Positions 62,456 through 64,000 of a DNA stretch of 64,000 nucleotides are shown piece by piece. Where the stretch lies: positions 186,001-250,000 of the forward strand of contig NZ_VDND01000003.1 in the NCBI RefSeq assembly GCF_007665395.1, given 5' to 3'. Origin of the DNA: Pseudomonas oryzihabitans. GTDB taxonomy: Bacteria; Pseudomonadota; Gammaproteobacteria; Pseudomonadales; Pseudomonadaceae. A program made the position numbers and the translations under genes. The notes beneath the pieces were generated by a model, which ran no database searches, was not told where the DNA came from, and saw nothing but the letters and a program-made list of their open reading frames with translations. Every line of letters starts with the position of its first letter. Position 1 is the first letter of the stretch.

Positions 62456-62483
62456 CCGCCTGGATCCCCTGGGGTCCAGGCGG
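62456..62483 (+). terminator. pstS-pstC intergenic hairpin
   Basis: CCGCCTGGA and TCCAGGCGG pair, with further CCCC/GGGG pairing inside, giving a stem of about 13 bp. Only TTT follows. In binding-protein operons such hairpins stabilise the first cistron or partly end transcription, which keeps the binding protein in excess. Confidence 0.65.
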
Positions 62484-62517
62484 TTTCGCGCGTCCTTCCA
62501 GGTAGACGGAAAGCTCC

Positions 62518-63492
62518 ATGACCGACCAAACCCTGCCCCTCTCAGCCGCTCAGGAACAGCGCATCCGCCGCGATACCCGCGCCGATGTCTGGTTCCGCCG
62601 GCTGCTGTTTTCCGCCGCGCTGCTGGTACTGCTGGTACTGGTCGGCGCCGCCGCGTCCACCCTCTGGGGCGGTCGCCACGCCTTCATGACCTTCGGCCTG
62701 GATTTCATCACCTCGGCCGAGTGGGATGTCGGCGCCGAGAAATTCGGCGCCCTGGTGCCCATCTACGGCACCCTGATGACCTCCTTCATCGCCCTGCTGC
62801 TGGCCGTGCCCACCGCCTTCGGCATCGCCCTGTTCCTCTCGGAGATCGCCCCCACCTGGCTGCGCGGTCCGGTGGCCACGGCGGTGGAACTGCTGGCGGG
62901 CATTCCCTCGATCATCTACGGCATGTGGGGCCTGTTCGTCTTCGGGCCCTTCATGGCCGCGCACATCTCGCCCTTCATCAACGACTACCTAGGCGCCATC
63001 CCGGTCATCGGGGTACTGTTCCAGGGACCGCCGCTGGGCATCGGCATGCTCACCGCCGGCATCATCCTGGCGATCATGATCCTGCCCTTCATCACCTCGG
63101 TGATGTACGAGGTGTTCCGCAGCGTGCCGGCCCAGCTCAAGGAATCGGCCTACGCGCTGGGGTCCACCACCTGGGAAGTCTGCTGGGACATCGTGCTGCC
63201 CTACACCCGCTCGGCGGTGGTCGGCGGTGCCTTCCTCGGCCTGGGTCGCGCCCTCGGCGAGACCATGGCGGTGACCTTCGTGCTGGGCAACGCCCACCAG
63301 TTCTCGCTCTCGCTGATGATGCCGAGCAGTTCCATCGCCTCGGTGATCGCCAACGAATTCAACGAGGCCTATACCGATCTGCACCGCTCCTCGCTGATCG
63401 CCCTGGGCTTCCTGTTGTTCGTGGTGACCTTCTTCGTGCTGCTGGCGGCCCGTCTGATGCTGTCGCAGCTGTCGCGCAAGGCAGGTAACTGA
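62518..63492 (+). CDS. pstC: Phosphate ABC transporter permease PstC
   Basis: A 324-residue permease with an N-terminal cytosolic segment, a first TM, a periplasmic loop (GLDFITSAEWDVGAEKFGAL) and the MetI-like core. LLAGIPSIIYGMWGLFVFGP and the EAA loop LKESAYALGSTTWEVCWDIV are family signatures. Its TGA overlaps the ATG of pstA. It forms the phosphate channel with PstA. Confidence 0.92.
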   Translation: MTDQTLPLSAAQEQRIRRDTRADVWFRRLLFSAALLVLLVLVGAAASTLWGGRHAFMTFGLDFITSAEWDVGAEKFGALVPIYGTLMTSFIALLLAVPTAFGIALFLSEIAPTWLRGPVATAVELLAGIPSIIYGMWGLFVFGPFMAAHISPFINDYLGAIPVIGVLFQGPPLGIGMLTAGIILAIMILPFITSVMYEVFRSVPAQLKESAYALGSTTWEVCWDIVLPYTRSAVVGGAFLGLGRALGETMAVTFVLGNAHQFSLSLMMPSSSIASVIANEFNEAYTDLHRSSLIALGFLLFVVTFFVLLAARLMLSQLSRKAGN

Positions 63493-64000
63493 TGCAGATC
63501 GACGCCTATCTCTATCGCAAGCGCCGGATCAAGAACGGTATCGCGCTGATCTTCGGCAGCGCCGCCGCCGTGCTCGGCCTGGGTTTCCTGGCCTGGATCC
63601 TCGGTACCACCCTGATCAAGGGCGTGAGCGCCCTGAGTCCGAGCATCTTCATCGAGATGACCCCGCCGCCCGGCGCCGCCGACGGCGGTCTGGCCAATGC
63701 CCTGTTCGGCAGCGTGCTGATCACCCTGCTGGCCACCGCCATCGGCGCCCCTATCGGCATCCTCGCCGGTCTCTGGCTGGCCGAATACGCCCGCCATTCC
63801 AAGCTTGGCCTGGTGGTGCGCTTCGTCAACGACATCCTGCTGTCGGCGCCGTCTATTGTCATCGGCCTGTTCATCTACACCGCCGTGGTGGTGACGCTGA
63901 ACCAGTACACCGGTGGCAGCCTGGGCTTTTCCGGTTTCGCCGGCGCCCTGGCGCTGGCCATGCTGGTGGTCCCGGTGGTGACCCGAACCACCGACGAGAT
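63492..64000 (+). CDS. pstA: Phosphate ABC transporter permease PstA (C-terminus cut by window edge)
   Basis: The first 169 residues of PstA are visible: RKRRIKNGIALIFGSAAAVL (TM1), TPPPGAADGGLANALFGSVL and APIGILAGLWLAEYA, and LLSAPSIVIGLFIY, the conserved PstA motifs. The ATG overlaps the pstC stop. pstB and phoU are expected just beyond the window. Confidence 0.93.
   Translation, partial: MQIDAYLYRKRRIKNGIALIFGSAAAVLGLGFLAWILGTTLIKGVSALSPSIFIEMTPPPGAADGGLANALFGSVLITLLATAIGAPIGILAGLWLAEYARHSKLGLVVRFVNDILLSAPSIVIGLFIYTAVVVTLNQYTGGSLGFSGFAGALALAMLVVPVVTRTTDE

Overview
The window is 64 kb of GC-rich DNA with tightly packed genes. Gene content points to a Pseudomonas: PctA-like chemoreceptors, a Pho-box-driven pst operon, an MntR/riboswitch-controlled mntP, a QseB/PmrA-type two-component system, and many LysR/TetR/MarR/AraC regulators beside MFS pumps. 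The P. oryzihabitans/psychrotolerans lineage is a guess from overall feel only. There are no rRNA or tRNA genes, no CRISPR array and no complete insertion sequence.

Layout. 1-9.1 kb: a cut-off response regulator, a quinone oxidoreductase, two DUF4398-type lipoproteins, an HPP-CBS membrane protein, NhaA, a CrcB/FluC fluoride channel, an OafA-type acyltransferase, an unknown gene and a dihydrolipoamide-dehydrogenase-like flavoenzyme. 9.1-9.5 kb: a cluster of dispersed intergenic repeats. 9.5-15.4 kb: a chemoreceptor with a likely sigma-28 promoter, a sugar porter, and a divergent LysR/MFS pair. 15.4-25.2 kb: what looks like one catabolic locus, with a class III aminotransferase and a carboxymuconolactone-decarboxylase-like protein facing two complete polar amino-acid ABC importers, a C45 acyltransferase/hydrolase and an RpiR regulator. 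25.2-32.1 kb: a GNAT enzyme, an esterase-like secreted hydrolase, a second chemoreceptor, an SDR, and an orphan curlin-repeat protein.

32.2-35.3 kb is a visibly AT-rich island holding four co-directional, nearly contiguous genes: a small Rossmann-fold TIR/deoxyribosyltransferase-like protein, an Nmad2-like protein, a MazG-like NTP pyrophosphohydrolase with an extra C-terminal domain, and a uracil-DNA-glycosylase-like protein. I do not recall this combination as a named system. Its logic (nucleotide pool plus modified-base recognition) suggests a phage-defence or nucleic-acid-modification cassette, and it is the best candidate in the window for something undescribed. It is flanked by a decayed copy of the pntB 3' end with one in-frame stop.

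36-45 kb: a TetR-controlled hydrolase, a 1.1 kb tandem array of about 177-bp units built from two dispersed-repeat families, an FAH-family hydrolase with an SDR (deoxysugar-type pathway), PhzF, a secreted alkaline-phosphatase-family enzyme, a class II aldolase, and a 27-residue membrane protein. 45-52.9 kb: a hybrid histidine kinase, a hexuronate-type transporter, a LeuA-like protein lacking the C-terminal third, and AraC, MarR and MFS genes.

52.9-60.8 kb is a coherent envelope/metal module. A two-component system lies divergent from a PepSY-cytochrome b pair, and a phosphoethanolamine-transferase-like enzyme with a cytochrome b561 follows. The last two operons share an identical three-part upstream motif at the same distance from their first start codon. 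A CDF metal exporter has a MerR-type operator, and mntP has both an MntR box and a yybP-ykoY riboswitch. The window closes with pstS-pstC-pstA, cut by the edge.
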